The notes below the pieces were generated by a model. That model searched no databases and had not been told where the DNA came from. It saw only the letters and a program-made list of their open reading frames with translations. The position numbers and the translations under genes are program-made. Below, piece after piece: positions 1 through 8,600 of a DNA stretch of 22,500 nt (position 1 is its first letter; the number at the start of each line of letters is the position of its first letter). This DNA comes from Stramonita haemastoma (taxonomy: Eukaryota; Mollusca; Gastropoda; Neogastropoda; Muricidae): NCBI GenBank assembly GCA_030674155.1, contig CM060342.1, forward strand, positions 16,083,487 through 16,105,986, in the 5' to 3' direction.

Positions 1-1
1 A

Positions 2-1948
2 CCCTGGGTGACAAATGAGGTTCTTGACCTCTGCGACAAAAGAAGAGAACTTAAGAAGCAAAAGTTCACAAGTCAAGAAGCCAACAACAAGTACATGGAT
101 AGCCACAGAGAAGTGAGGAAAAAGATGAGAGAAGCCAAAGAAGCGTGGATAGAAGAACAATGCAACAACATCGAAGATGGAATGGCCAAGGGAAACAGCA
201 AAACAGCTTACAACACTCTCAAAGCACTAACGAAAACCACACAGCCTAAAGCCTCTGTTATTGAAGACAAAGAAGGAAATCTTTTAACGGAAAACAATGC
301 CATCCTCCAGCGCTGGACAGAATACTGTGAGGGATTGTATAACTACCCACTACGCCCAGATACCAACATAGTTTCCAACAAACCCCCTGAACACCAAGAT
401 AAAGACCCACCAATACTAAGGTGTGAAGTAGACACAGCTATTAAGCAATTGAAGAAGGGGAAGTCCCCTGGAATCGATAACATCCCAGCTGAACTCATAA
501 AAAATGGAGGGAATGAAACAGCAAGGCGATTCACAGACCTTTGTCAGAAGATCCACGACACCAAAGAATGGCCAAAAGAATGGACACAGTCTCTTGTAAT
601 ACCCCTGCCAAAGAAAGGAAACCTCAAGCAATGCCAGAACTACAGAACCATCAGTCTCATAAGCCATCCTAGCAAGATCATGCTGCAGGTAGTCCTCAAC
701 AGACTGAAAAACCAAGCAGAAAAACTCCTGGCAGAAGAACAAGCGGGCTTTAGACCAAAACGCAGCACAATGGAACAAATTTTCAACCTGAGAATTCTGA
801 TAGAGAAGCATCTCCAACACCAAAAAGACTTGTACCACAATTTTATAGACTTCAAAAAGGCCTTTGACAGGGTATGGCATGACGGCCTCTGGCAAGTACT
901 CAGGCACTTCAACATTGACAACTGCCTAATTGAAGTCATCAAGGCTCTGTACGAGAATGCAAGAAGTGCAGTTTTCATGAACAACCACGTGGGCGAGTTC
1001 TTCAAGACCACGGTTGGAGTCCGCCAGGGCTGCCTTCTCTCACCTGTACTCTTCAACCTCTTCCTCGAAAACATCATGACAGAGACACTGCAAAACCACC
1101 ACACTTCCATCTCCATTGGTGGAAGACCCCTTTGCAACCTCAGATTTGCAGATGACATTGACCTCATGGGCAGCAGCAAACAAGAACTGCAAATCCTCAC
1201 AGACAGTCTAACAGACCGAGCGAGCGCATACGGCATGGAGGTCAGTACAGAGAAATCGAAGATCATGGTCAACAGCGCGAGTAATGACAGCACGGAAATA
1301 AAGATGAATGGAGAAATATTGGAAGAGGTGAGCCAATTCAAATACTTAGGCTCCATCCTAACAAAAGATGGCACATCAAACAATGAGGTGAAAGCTCGCA
1401 TTGCAACAGCAACATCTGCTCTAGTCAGACTCCAGAGGATCATCAGAAGCAACAACATCAGCTTCTGCACCAAATACCACCTCTACAAATCCCTCGTAAT
1501 ATCTATCCTCCTATATGGCTGTGAATCATGGACTCTGACAGCAGAGTTAGAGAGAAGAATCCAAGCATTCGAGAACAAGTGCCACAGAAGACTCCTCAAA
1601 ATATCATACAAAGAACACAAGACCAATAACTATGTGAAAGAGGAAATCAAAAAGCGTGTGGGCCCCCAAGAGCCTTTGCTCTCCACCATAAAGAGGAGAA
1701 AGCTGATGTGGTTTGGTCACACCACAAGACACAACACCCTAGCAAAAACCATCTTGCAAGGAACAGTCGAGGGCAAAAGAAGAAGAGGCCGCCAAAAGAA
1801 ATCATGGGTTGACAACATCAAAGACTGGACTGCCCAACCCCTGCAACGCCTCCTACTAGCCACACAGGATCGTGAAGCATGGAAAAAGATCTCCGTTGCG
1901 TCTTCTCTCATGTCCCCCCTACGTCCTTTGGGACATGGGACTGAGTGA
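2..1948 (+). CDS. Non-LTR retrotransposon ORF2, C-terminal part (reverse transcriptase), open to left edge
   Basis: This is the polymerase of a LINE-type retrotransposon, which copies element RNA into DNA at a nicked target. The frame is already open at base 2, so no start is assigned and the N-terminal endonuclease would lie outside the window. Counting residues from the GTG at base 8, I see a linker rich in Lys and Glu (1-140), the KGKSPGIDN block near 150, the NYRTISLI block near 210, palm motif A FIDFKKAFD with the catalytic Asp at 281, motif B RQGCLLSP near 340, and the active-site box FADD at 380-383. A thumb motif YLGSILTKDG lies near 450. The C terminus has a KLMWFGH motif and a basic stretch (KRRRGRQKK) and stops with TGA at 1946-1948. 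There is no RNase H domain. About 650 uninterrupted codons with all visible palm residues suggest a young copy. Elements with this C-terminal signature are often misannotated as host genes. The clade needs a phylogeny. Confidence 0.93.
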   Translation, partial: PWVTNEVLDLCDKRRELKKQKFTSQEANNKYMDSHREVRKKMREAKEAWIEEQCNNIEDGMAKGNSKTAYNTLKALTKTTQPKASVIEDKEGNLLTENNAILQRWTEYCEGLYNYPLRPDTNIVSNKPPEHQDKDPPILRCEVDTAIKQLKKGKSPGIDNIPAELIKNGGNETARRFTDLCQKIHDTKEWPKEWTQSLVIPLPKKGNLKQCQNYRTISLISHPSKIMLQVVLNRLKNQAEKLLAEEQAGFRPKRSTMEQIFNLRILIEKHLQHQKDLYHNFIDFKKAFDRVWHDGLWQVLRHFNIDNCLIEVIKALYENARSAVFMNNHVGEFFKTTVGVRQGCLLSPVLFNLFLENIMTETLQNHHTSISIGGRPLCNLRFADDIDLMGSSKQELQILTDSLTDRASAYGMEVSTEKSKIMVNSASNDSTEIKMNGEILEEVSQFKYLGSILTKDGTSNNEVKARIATATSALVRLQRIIRSNNISFCTKYHLYKSLVISILLYGCESWTLTAELERRIQAFENKCHRRLLKISYKEHKTNNYVKEEIKKRVGPQEPLLSTIKRRKLMWFGHTTRHNTLAKTILQGTVEGKRRRGRQKKSWVDNIKDWTAQPLQRLLLATQDREAWKKISVASSLMSPLRPLGHGTE

Positions 1949-1967
1949 TGAGTGATGAGTGATGACA
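1942..1967 (+). repeat. 3' tail of the first retrotransposon, 7-bp units
   Basis: Three to four tandem units of GTGATGA overlap and directly follow the stop codon. There is almost no 3' untranslated region. Short tandem tails replace poly(A) in many non-LTR elements, so this marks the element's 3' end. A-, C- and CAGA-rich low-complexity DNA follows. Confidence 0.8.
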
Positions 1968-2360
1968 TTGAGTAAACAATATATCTGCTTTTTTTTCATC
2001 AAGCCATCTATCTAGTAAAAAACAAACAACCCCAAACCAAACCAAAACGAAACGATCCCCCCCCCCCCCCAAAAAAAAACAACCAAAAAAACAACAACAA
2101 AAAAACAAAAAAAAAACCCACCTGAACAAAAAACAAACAGAAATAGACAGGCAGACAGACAGACAATGACAGACAAACAGAGACAGACAGACAGACAGAC
2201 AGTAACAGCAACAACAACAACAGCAACAAGCTTAAAGGTGGAATACATTTGCAAGTCTCTATCGTTCGACGTCGGTGGTTCTTTCCCTTGGCTGCAGTGA
2301 AGATGAAGGGAGATAATTAGTCATGCACAAAACCCCAGACACCAGACGCCTTGGCTGTTT
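1968..2360. repeat. Low-complexity A/C-rich DNA with (CAGA)n and (CAA)n
   Basis: The stretch holds a C run next to A-rich sequence (about 2059-2130), an interrupted (CAGA)n array at 2143-2201 and (CAA)n at 2202-2228. The interval 2229-2360 is ordinary complex sequence in which I see no gene. The CAGA array on the left and TCTG arrays further right (2365-2410, 2671-2777) are reverse complements of each other. Confidence 0.75.
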
Positions 2361-2670
2361 ATGAAAGCTCTGTCTGTCAGTCGGTTTGTCTGTCTGTCCG
2401 CCTGCCTGCTTGCCAGTTTTGCCTGTCTGGCGGCGTCTCAGCTTATGCCTTTGTCTCTCTCTATCTGGAGTCTGTTTAGTTATATGTCCCCACGTCTGTT
2501 TTGTCTGTGTTTTGGTCTGTGTTTGGGTGGGTGGGTTTTCTTGTTTGTTTGTTTGTTTTTTGGGGAGGGGGGGGGATGTGGCTATTTGTTTGTTTGTTCT
2601 TGGTTTGTTTTTTGTTTTTGCATAATTTTTTTCTATCTGCCAGTCTCTTTCGGTTTATGACTTTGTCATT
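2361..2670. repeat. Degenerate TCTG/TTTG-rich low-complexity DNA
   Basis: Decayed TCTG units (2365-2410) are followed by TTTG units, a G run near 2560 and T-rich DNA. Frames of up to 99 codons here read as Cys/Val/Phe/Leu-rich low-complexity peptides and are not credible genes. Confidence 0.65.
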
Positions 2671-2701
2671 GTCTGTCTCTGTCTGTCTGTCTGTCTGACT
2701 A

Positions 2702-2756
<55 letters not shown>

Positions 2757-2777
2757 GTCTGTCTGTCTGTCTCTCTC
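2671..2777 (+). repeat. (TCTG)n microsatellite
   Basis: About 26 tetranucleotide units, mostly perfect, with a few TCTC variants near both ends. Confidence 0.95.
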
Positions 2778-2923
2778 AAATCTACAATTGGCCGAATTAT
2801 TATTTAATATTTTATCTGGAGGATGAAGGAGCTTATCTTACTTTTTTCTTTCTTTTAATGCTTCTTTTTTTTTTCTCTTGTAAATCTGTTAAAATTAATA
2901 ATTCATGTTCATGGCAGTTATGT

Positions 2924-2971
<48 letters not shown>

Positions 2972-2983
2972 CCTCTCTCTCTC

Positions 2984-3016
<33 letters not shown>

Positions 3017-3017
3017 T
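2924..3017 (+). repeat. (CT)n microsatellite
   Basis: The first 40 or so bases are a pure CT dinucleotide run; the rest is interrupted by CC steps. The homopyrimidine strand can adopt triplex structures. Confidence 0.95.
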
Positions 3018-3779
3018 TCAGTGGATTAATTCTTTTGTTTTTTGTTTTCTGTTCTTTATACAATTATACTCAAATTGATAAAGTACATTCTCTTATTAAC
3101 GCGTAGTTAATTGATGTTGCGCACATTGTGCGTAATGTTTGTGTATACCGAGTAATTGGAATGCATTATTCTCTTTAAATGTTAAGGTGGGACATGGGGG
3201 TCGAAACTGATGAAATTTTGTTTACAAGCCCATGATAAAAGTTATGCCTCAGGGCATCATCTGTAAAGCATAAAAATCAAAGATTTACTCAGTTTTCTTC
3301 TCTGTTGCGACGGAAACAATCCAATATGGCCACCAAAACTAACAGTTTTCAAACTCCTAAACCTTTTAATCTACAACAAGTTGAAGTAACCTGTTTCTAC
3401 AGACATTTTTTACAACCTGAATTATTTTTATTCACACAGGGAAAGCTTCATAAATGTATCCAGCATTTTTTTTCTAAAAAAAAAAGTGGTTTGGGGAACT
3501 TTTGGACCCGTGTCTACCATTAAGCTTACTTTCCTTTTCTCAAGATGCTATGATTATTTGGTTCGTTTTGTTGTTGATGGTGATGATATCGGGTTTCTAG
3601 TGGATTGAATTGGTTGTTGATGTGATTTTCTGTTTTGATTTGTTTATTTTTTGTTGTTTTTGTTTTTCTTTTTCAATTTTCTGATTGGTTATTGGCTATT
3701 TGCTTGTTTTGTGGATATTTTTTTGTTATCATTATTCTTTTTCTATGTGTTTGCGTGTTATGTTTTCCTGTTTTTGTTT
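3018..3779. other. Unassigned AT-rich interval, no gene seen
   Basis: Complex sequence without a convincing coding frame; the longest ATG frame is about 72 codons (3305-3523) and shows no recognisable domain. It contains a small palindrome (3120-3132). The part at 3725-3765 is repeated almost exactly at 5058-5098. From about 3620 it turns T/G-rich and grades into the (TTG)n array. It may be a decayed transposon, but nothing identifies it. Confidence 0.5.
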
Positions 3780-3885
3780 TGTTTGTTGTTGTTGTTGTTG
3801 TTGCTGTGTGTTGTTGTTGTTGTTGTTGTTGTTGTGTTGTTGTGTGTGTGTTGTTGTTGTGTTGTTGTTGGTGTGGTGTGTGTGT
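3780..3885 (+). repeat. (TTG)n and (GT)n compound microsatellite
   Basis: Interrupted TTG triplets alternate with short GT runs. The array directly adjoins the 3' tail of the minus-strand LINE fragment, so the (TTATTG)n tail may have seeded part of it. Confidence 0.85.
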
Positions 3886-4750
3886 ACAATAACAATAACA
3901 ATAACTTTTATTCAGTTTTTGCAGGCCATATAGCCCAAAGGAACAACAGTTAAACATGTACTTTCGTGTATGGGGAACATTATTACTTCTAATATCTAAA
4001 CATTTAGTAGTAAGAAATAATCCAACTTTCAACATCAAACTAGGTTTAGTGCACATACAAAGGAGCTGGACTTTAAGAGTCGAAGGAAATCTGTAGTAAT
4101 ACAAAGGAATACATTTTCTTCGAAGCATAGCACATTTAGGGCATACAAGTAAAAAGTGACAAACATCTTTGATTTGTTGACCATTACACTGGGAGCAGAA
4201 TGGATCGGTTACTGGTTTACCATAACGTGAAATTCCATTTATAGGCAATCTGTTTGACCTCAGTAAACATATAGCTCTACGATATTCTAAAGATTCTACT
4301 TTACATACACAGCTTGCGCTACAGATAATCGGATGATAATCTAAAAAGTCGGGGTAGAGAATCATGCCATTTTTGTTGGTACATGTCTCGTACTCGTCTT
4401 TTAAATTCCTTTATGAAGGATGAAGAACTACCACATTCTGCATTGTCCAAACAAAACCGAATCCATGGGTACATAGACTCATTCTAACATGCGTTACCCA
4501 TTTGTTCTCCCTGCTTCATCCTGTTTACACAACATATTGTAACATTGTCTGGGATATCTATGATCAGGCATATCCAAAATCTTTAGCCAATATTTGATTA
4601 CCCTGATAACAGTGTCAACAAAAATGGGGTATTGACCACAATCACCAAGGCAGATATCATTTTTAGCATCTCTGCCGACCCCCAGGACCATTTTGCAGAT
4701 TTTTACCTGTATTTTTTCAATGTCATTATATTGCTGAAAACCCAGAACCA

Positions 4751-4753
<3 letters not shown>
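3886..4753 (-). pseudogene. 5'-truncated LINE 3' end (ORF2 C terminus), broken
   Basis: Read on the minus strand, this is the end of a non-LTR retrotransposon ORF2 downstream of the reverse transcriptase palm. From 4753 it gives residues resembling the thumb-to-C-terminal connection (IEKIQVKICKMVLGVGR, then GDCGQYPIFVDTVIRVIKYW). The frame shifts near 4498 and continues with WVTHVR, meets an in-frame TAA at 4413-4411, then runs on to a Cys-His cluster of the form CX2CX9HX4C (CSQCNG...CHFLLVC) at about 4185-4125. Such clusters are typical of ORF2 C termini. The 3' end is marked by AATAAC units on the plus strand at 3886-3904, that is a (TTATTG)-type tail. The sense 5' end abuts a (CA)n run. 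The one shift and one stop show it is dead. Confidence 0.8.
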
Positions 4754-4814
<61 letters not shown>

Positions 4815-4854
4815 GTGTGTGTGTGTGTTCTTTCTTTCTTTCTTTCTTTCTTTT
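4754..4854 (+). repeat. (GT)n followed by (TTCT)n
   Basis: A long (GT)n run (4754-4829, one interruption) passes into (TTCT)n (4829-4854). The TTCT part is probably the simple-sequence tail of short-repeat copy A, read on its antisense strand. Confidence 0.9.
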
Positions 4855-5002
4855 AATATCGAGGATAATGGAATACGCACTTACGTGCTTTTTACATCCA
4901 GTCCCCGTGTGTATGCAGTTTTGTAAATCTCGTCATCTGTTCCCACCGGCACACAATGGCCTACACTTACAAAAAGCGGAACAGGATTTAACGTGCAAGC
5001 TC
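4829..5002 (-). repeat. Short interspersed repeat, copy A
   Basis: First of five same-orientation copies of a repeat recognised by CGAGGATAATGGAATA close to its simple-sequence tail. On the minus (sense) strand the order is a head ending in a CCGCTTTT-like block, a middle block containing CGGGGACTGGATGTAAA, a small stem-loop (GCAC/GTGC), CCTCGATAT and the tail, here (AAAG)n. It may be a SINE or a heavily 5'-truncated LINE 3' end; no coding frame is visible. Confidence 0.75.
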
Positions 5003-5225
5003 CCCTTCCCTCCCCACCCCCCATTCCCTTCCCGCCTCCCTCCCTCTCCAGCCCCTCGTTATCATTATTTTTTTCTATGTGTTTGCGTGTTATTCTTTTT
5101 TCTTTTGTTTGTTGGGGGGGGGGGGGGGCAGGGGGCATGTGTGTGTGTTGTGTGTGTGTTGTGTGTGTGTGTTTGTGTTGTGTGTGTGTGGTGTGTGTGT
5201 GTGTCTGTGTGTCTGTCTGTGTGTA
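5003..5225. repeat. C-rich tract, G run and interrupted (GT)n
   Basis: C-rich sequence at 5003-5052, a block at 5058-5098 matching 3725-3765, a run of 15 G at 5114-5128, then interrupted (GT)n to about 5224. No gene is seen. Confidence 0.8.
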
Positions 5226-5475
5226 TTTCTTTCTTAATTCTTTTATATTGAGGATAATGGAATAAGCACTTCTGTGCTTATTTTAGACCCAGTCCCCAGG
5301 CCATGTGTCTGCACTTTTGTAAATCTTCTCATCTGCTCCCACCAGCATACAAAGGCCTAGTCTTACATCTGTTCCCACCAGCAATACAAAGGTCTAGTCT
5401 TACATCTGTTCCCACCAGCACACAATGGCCTACTCTTACGAAAATCGAAACAGAATTTAACGTGCAAACTCCCCT
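5226..5475 (-). repeat. Short interspersed repeat, copy B, with internal triplication
   Basis: It has the same landmarks and orientation as copy A (GAGGATAATGGAATAAGCAC, a CCAGTCCCC block, AACAGAATTTAACGTGCAA at its far end). It differs by a threefold tandem repeat of an approximately 35-bp segment beginning ATCTGTTCCCACCAGCA at about 5330-5440, present once in the other copies. It ends a few bases before the left arm of the large inverted repeat. Confidence 0.75.
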
Positions 5476-5552
5476 CCCCCTCCCTTTTCCCTGATCCCCT
5501 CCTCATGTAGGTGAGGATTCAAACCTCCACCTTTCCAGGATCATTAAGATAT

Positions 5553-5717
5553 GATTTGATTTGATTTGATTTGATTTATTCTTTTATATCGAGGATAATG
5601 GAATAAGCACTCCTGTGCTTTTTTACATCCAGTCCCCGTGTGTATGCAGTTTTGTAAATGTCATCTGTTCCCATCGGCACACAATGCCCTACTCTTACGA
5701 AAAGCGGAACAGAATTT
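5553..5717 (-). repeat. Short interspersed repeat, copy C, inserted in left arm
   Basis: A roughly 165-bp copy of the CGAGGATAATGG family with a (GATTT)n tail at 5553-5577 on the plus strand, so the sense strand is minus with an ATCAA-type tail and an AATAAA just before it. The right arm lacks it: there the flanking sequences (CATTAAGA and GAGGACAGTTT) lie next to each other at about 12714-12734. That provides a natural pre-insertion site. Confidence 0.85.
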
Positions 5718-5797
5718 ATCAAGGACAATTTAAGTTAAAAGCAATCCGTTTTAACAATTCTAGGAGAGGTCCATCTTAGGCTCCAAACAATCAAGTT

Positions 5798-5879
5798 CTC
5801 CACATCAAGATTCAAAACCTGAGACTTCATAACCATGTTGACCAGAGACCAGTCCTTAAAACCGCTCGGCCTTAGGTGC
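5798..5879 (-). ncRNA. tRNA-like Pol III module (left-arm copy), probably not a functional tRNA
   Basis: On the minus strand an A-box-like AAGGCCGAGCGG (5862-5873) is followed about 50 bases later by a B-box-like AGGTTTTGAATCT (5808-5820), the arrangement of a Leu/Ser-type tRNA or a tRNA-derived SINE head. An extra T in the B box breaks the consensus relative to the right-arm copy at 12561-12641. The acceptor ends do not pair. Confidence 0.45.
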
Positions 5880-5936
5880 AACAGGCACAGAATCCCTTAT
5901 ACAAGCCAACCAAGGTGATACACGATCCTCAGAACA

Positions 5937-6262
5937 GCTCTGCAAGCCATCCTGCCTCCAGAGACTGTGGGAAGGAGGCTAATTGCATTGGACAAGAATC
6001 GATTGGTCCCTTTTGTCGGCAGTGGAGAACCCCGTAGCGAGCCAGCGAATCATGAAATCCATCCTCTCGCCCCATTGCAGTCGGCGGGAAAAGCAACAGA
6101 ACTTGGCTGCTGCAGAGCAATGTGGCATTTCCCTGCGGGATAGTGTTGGGGATATCCGTTGTGTATCTCGGGGGAAGATGATGTTGATTGTGTGGCCTGT
6201 TCCTTTGGCTGTTTTATTGCTAGAGAAAGGGTTGCTATGGAGACGCGTGGCTGAAAGTGGTT
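5937..6262. other. Highly conserved core of the left arm, promoter-like motifs
   Basis: This GC-richer block is nearly identical to the reverse complement of 12172-12505; by eye I count about ten differences in about 330 bases, including a 7-bp duplication in the right copy. Motifs present in both copies are two CCAAT boxes on the minus strand (5987-5991, 6002-6006), an E2F-like TTTTCCCGCC (6083-6092, minus) and an RFX/X-box-like GTTGCTATGGAGAC (6231-6244). A 143-codon frame (5983-6414) starts here but runs into the GT repeat and is not matched in the other arm. The function is unknown; a promoter or an element-internal region are both possible. Confidence 0.55.
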
Positions 6263-6279
6263 GCGTGTATGTGTGTGTG

Positions 6280-6350
<71 letters not shown>

Positions 6351-6470
6351 TATGTGTGTGTATGTGTGGTGTGTGTGTGTGTTTATCTTTATTTTATTTG
6401 ATCGTTTTTATTGAATGGATAGTGTGGGTGTGTGTGTGTGTGTGTGTGTGTTGCATGTGTTTGTGTTGTT

Positions 6471-6509
<39 letters not shown>

Positions 6510-6650
6510 ATGCATGTGTGTGTCTGTGTCTGTGTCTGTGTGTATCTTTGTGTGTATCTCTGTGTGTATATCTCTGTGTATCTGTTATTTTAGAAAGAGA
6601 GAGGAAAGCAAGCATCTGCGCACAAACACACTCATGCACGCATGCACGCG

Positions 6651-6691
<41 letters not shown>
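6263..6691. repeat. (GT)n / (CA)n microsatellites in left arm
   Basis: (GT)n at about 6263-6383 and 6424-6510, GT/CT-rich DNA to about 6575, and (CA)n at 6652-6691. The order (GT)n, unique block, (CA)n is mirrored in the right arm, although lengths differ. Confidence 0.9.
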
Positions 6692-6695
<4 letters not shown>

Positions 6696-6794
6696 TTGGT
6701 ATTATTGGTCAAAAGTGAGTGAATTGTATTTCTTGAGATTCTAATGTGGGCCATTGTTGTTCCTTTCTATCTGTCCTTCTGAATGACCTCTGAC

Positions 6795-7168
6795 TGATCC
6801 TCCCACCTCTCCTCCCTCCCTCCTCCCCCCTCACCTCCCTCCCTCCCCCTCTCCCTCCCCTCCCTCCCCCCCCCTCCCCTCCTCCCCCCACCTCTCCTCC
6901 CCCTCCCCCCCCCTCCTCCACCTCCCCCCCCATCCTCCCCCTCCCCTTCCACCCCCCCTCTCTCCCTCCCCCACACCCCCCTCCCCTTCCCCCACCACTC
7001 CTCCCCCCTCCCCCCCCCTCTCCCCCCCCTCCTGCCCCCCCACCATCCCATCCCCCCTGCCCCCCCCATCCATCCCCCTGCCCCCCCATCCATCCCCCTC
7101 CTCCACCCTCCCCCTCCCCCTGCCCCCCCCCCCCCCCCCACCCCCCTGCCCCCCACCCCCTTCCCCCC
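6795..7168 (+). repeat. C-rich homopyrimidine tract (left arm)
   Basis: About 370 bases made almost only of C with T and occasional A, in CCCTCC-like units. The minus strand is G-rich with many runs of four or more G, so G-quadruplex formation is plausible there and i-motif on the plus strand. Gly-rich frames on the minus strand are artefacts of composition. The mate is the longer G-rich tract at 10513-11412. Confidence 0.95.
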
Positions 7169-7230
7169 AGCACAAACATGGGAAGATAGACAACACATCA
7201 CTCCAAAGCTCGGAGCATTAGAAGTTAGGG

Positions 7231-7252
7231 GCAGATCCCCATACAGATCTGC
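7231..7252. other. Conserved hairpin, left-arm copy
   Basis: GCAGATC and GATCTGC form a perfect 7-bp stem around an 8-base loop. GTTAGG and CCTAAC just outside can extend it. The right-arm mate (10398-10419) has the same stem but a different loop. Confidence 0.6.
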
Positions 7253-7939
7253 AATTCCTAACTCACAGCATAATTTCTTGTCTTCCCATTTTTACAACTT
7301 ATCATTAAACCAACAACCTCAAATTCCAAAGGTGTCTTTTACTATATCTTCACGAATTCAAAAAAAATATTGGTCTACAATCATTTACTTTCACCTTCTA
7401 CTTCTTTCACACAGGTCAACAGTAAGTCTACAATTTCATATCAAAACTACTGCTTTATTTCCATCACATGAAAGCTTTCATCTCGACTACAAAGCAGCTG
7501 CAAACAATTCAAAGGGATACAACTTTTTAGAAGAATATGTAGCCTGTCAAGGGGAAGTAAATGTTGACATCAAGTAACACACACACACTTTCTCAATGAT
7601 TTGGAACAATATTTATCACAAATTGCTTAACATTGCATATTCAACTTTCATCTCATGGCAAAATGTTAACCAGTTATGTTAAACTTTTACTTTATACAGA
7701 TGATACAATTTTATTCTTCACTACAAAGAAGGCTTACAAGGTGCTTTACACATTTTGGATACTTACTGTTCTCATTAGAAATTCTTGTGAATCTAGTGAG
7801 AAAACCAAAATCATGATATTTAGCCACAATAGATCTCGTAATAATTAGGTAAAATAGCAGAAAAGCGCTTGAAGTTCTTAACAGTTTTAAATATTTTGGA
7901 ATCAACTTTAGTAGCAGTGGTACTTTTGCAAAATGCAAG

Positions 7940-8279
7940 AAAAATGCTTATGATAAACCTACTTAAGTCATGTTTATTTGATAAGGACTGCATGGCAAAA
8001 AGAACTCCCTACACATGTGACACTTGATGTATTCGATAAAATTGTTGTACGTGTTTTGTTGTATTGATGTGAGATTATGGGCATATGAAAATCTAATGAA
8101 TGAAAAATGCTTATGACAAAGCTGCTTAAGTCATGTGTAGCTTGATAAGGACTGTACAGCAAATAGAATACATACTTTAAAATAAAATATAACTACATAC
8201 ACATGTGACACTTGATTTATTTGATAAAATTGTTGTACCTGTTTTTGTTGTATGGATGTGAAATTTGGGATATGAAAAT
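7940..8279 (+). repeat. Direct tandem duplication inside the LINE fragment
   Basis: Unit 1 (7940-8102) and unit 2 (8103-8279) both begin AAAAATGCTTATGA and share CTTAAGTCATG, GATAAGGACTG, ACACATGTGACACTTGAT and GATAAAATTGTTGTAC in order. Unit 2 carries extra AT-rich sequence near 8170-8200. The junction is exact, with the second unit starting straight after the first. Confidence 0.85.
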
Positions 8280-8334
8280 GTAGCAAGAATTTCATAAGTT
8301 TCAGTTAAAGGTTTTAAAATACGTTTTCCTTTAA

Positions 8335-8600
8335 CCCTCTTGCATTTGGATTCTTGAACACAAAGTGCCCCTAGATTTTGCATTCATCACAAAATCAGGT
8401 CAGGCACACATGCTTGCTAGCCTTTTCCTACTTCTAAGTGCATACCAGCAGCTATAATTACTTCTAGATTCTCAGCAGGGCTTCTACTTCCAGCCTGATA
8501 GAGCTTTGACATATGTAACAATTAGTGAGGTCACAGCCTGATGGAAATCTATTGTGTGTAAATCCCAGCAAATCAGGAATCAGAGGGGGCAATTACTCAA
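8335..8600. other. Unassigned insertion splitting the LINE fragment
   Basis: ORF2 similarity stops after FQLKVLKYV (about 8325) and resumes at TKRISVCGETG (about 8620). The interval between them has no ORF2 similarity that I can see. It ends with GGGTTCAAGACT, which resembles a Pol III B box, but I found no A box at the right distance. Confidence 0.4.

Larger units (their letters stand above)
5504..7290 (+). repeat. Left arm of a long imperfect inverted repeat
   Basis: This arm matches the reverse complement of 12772 down to about 10366. Collinear landmarks are 5504-5552 with 12772-12725, 5718-5885 with 12724-12556, 5886-6262 with 12555-12172, about 6585-6615 with 11825-11866, 6695-6790 with 11655-11555, the C-rich tract with the G-rich tract, and 7168-7290 with 10495-10366. 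Weaker similarity continues to about 7570 (mate about 10085). The outer edge begins CATGTAGGTGAGG. The arm is interrupted by short-repeat copy C. I see no target-site duplication outside the arms. It may be a foldback or long-TIR transposon, or an inverted segmental duplication. Confidence 0.85.

Noticed and set aside
2671..2777. Pairing of the (TCTG)n array with the (CAGA)n array at 2143-2201 as a deliberate inverted repeat
   Set aside because: Both are simple repeats in a genome full of them, and the sequence between and around them shows no further symmetry.
3305..3523. 72-codon ATG frame
   Set aside because: No recognisable domain or homology; AT-rich surroundings with homopolymer runs, and the length is within chance.
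5983..6414. 143-codon frame over the conserved core
   Set aside because: The last third is a GT-repeat translation (Cys/Val), and indels in the right-arm copy break the frame, so conservation is not in protein form.
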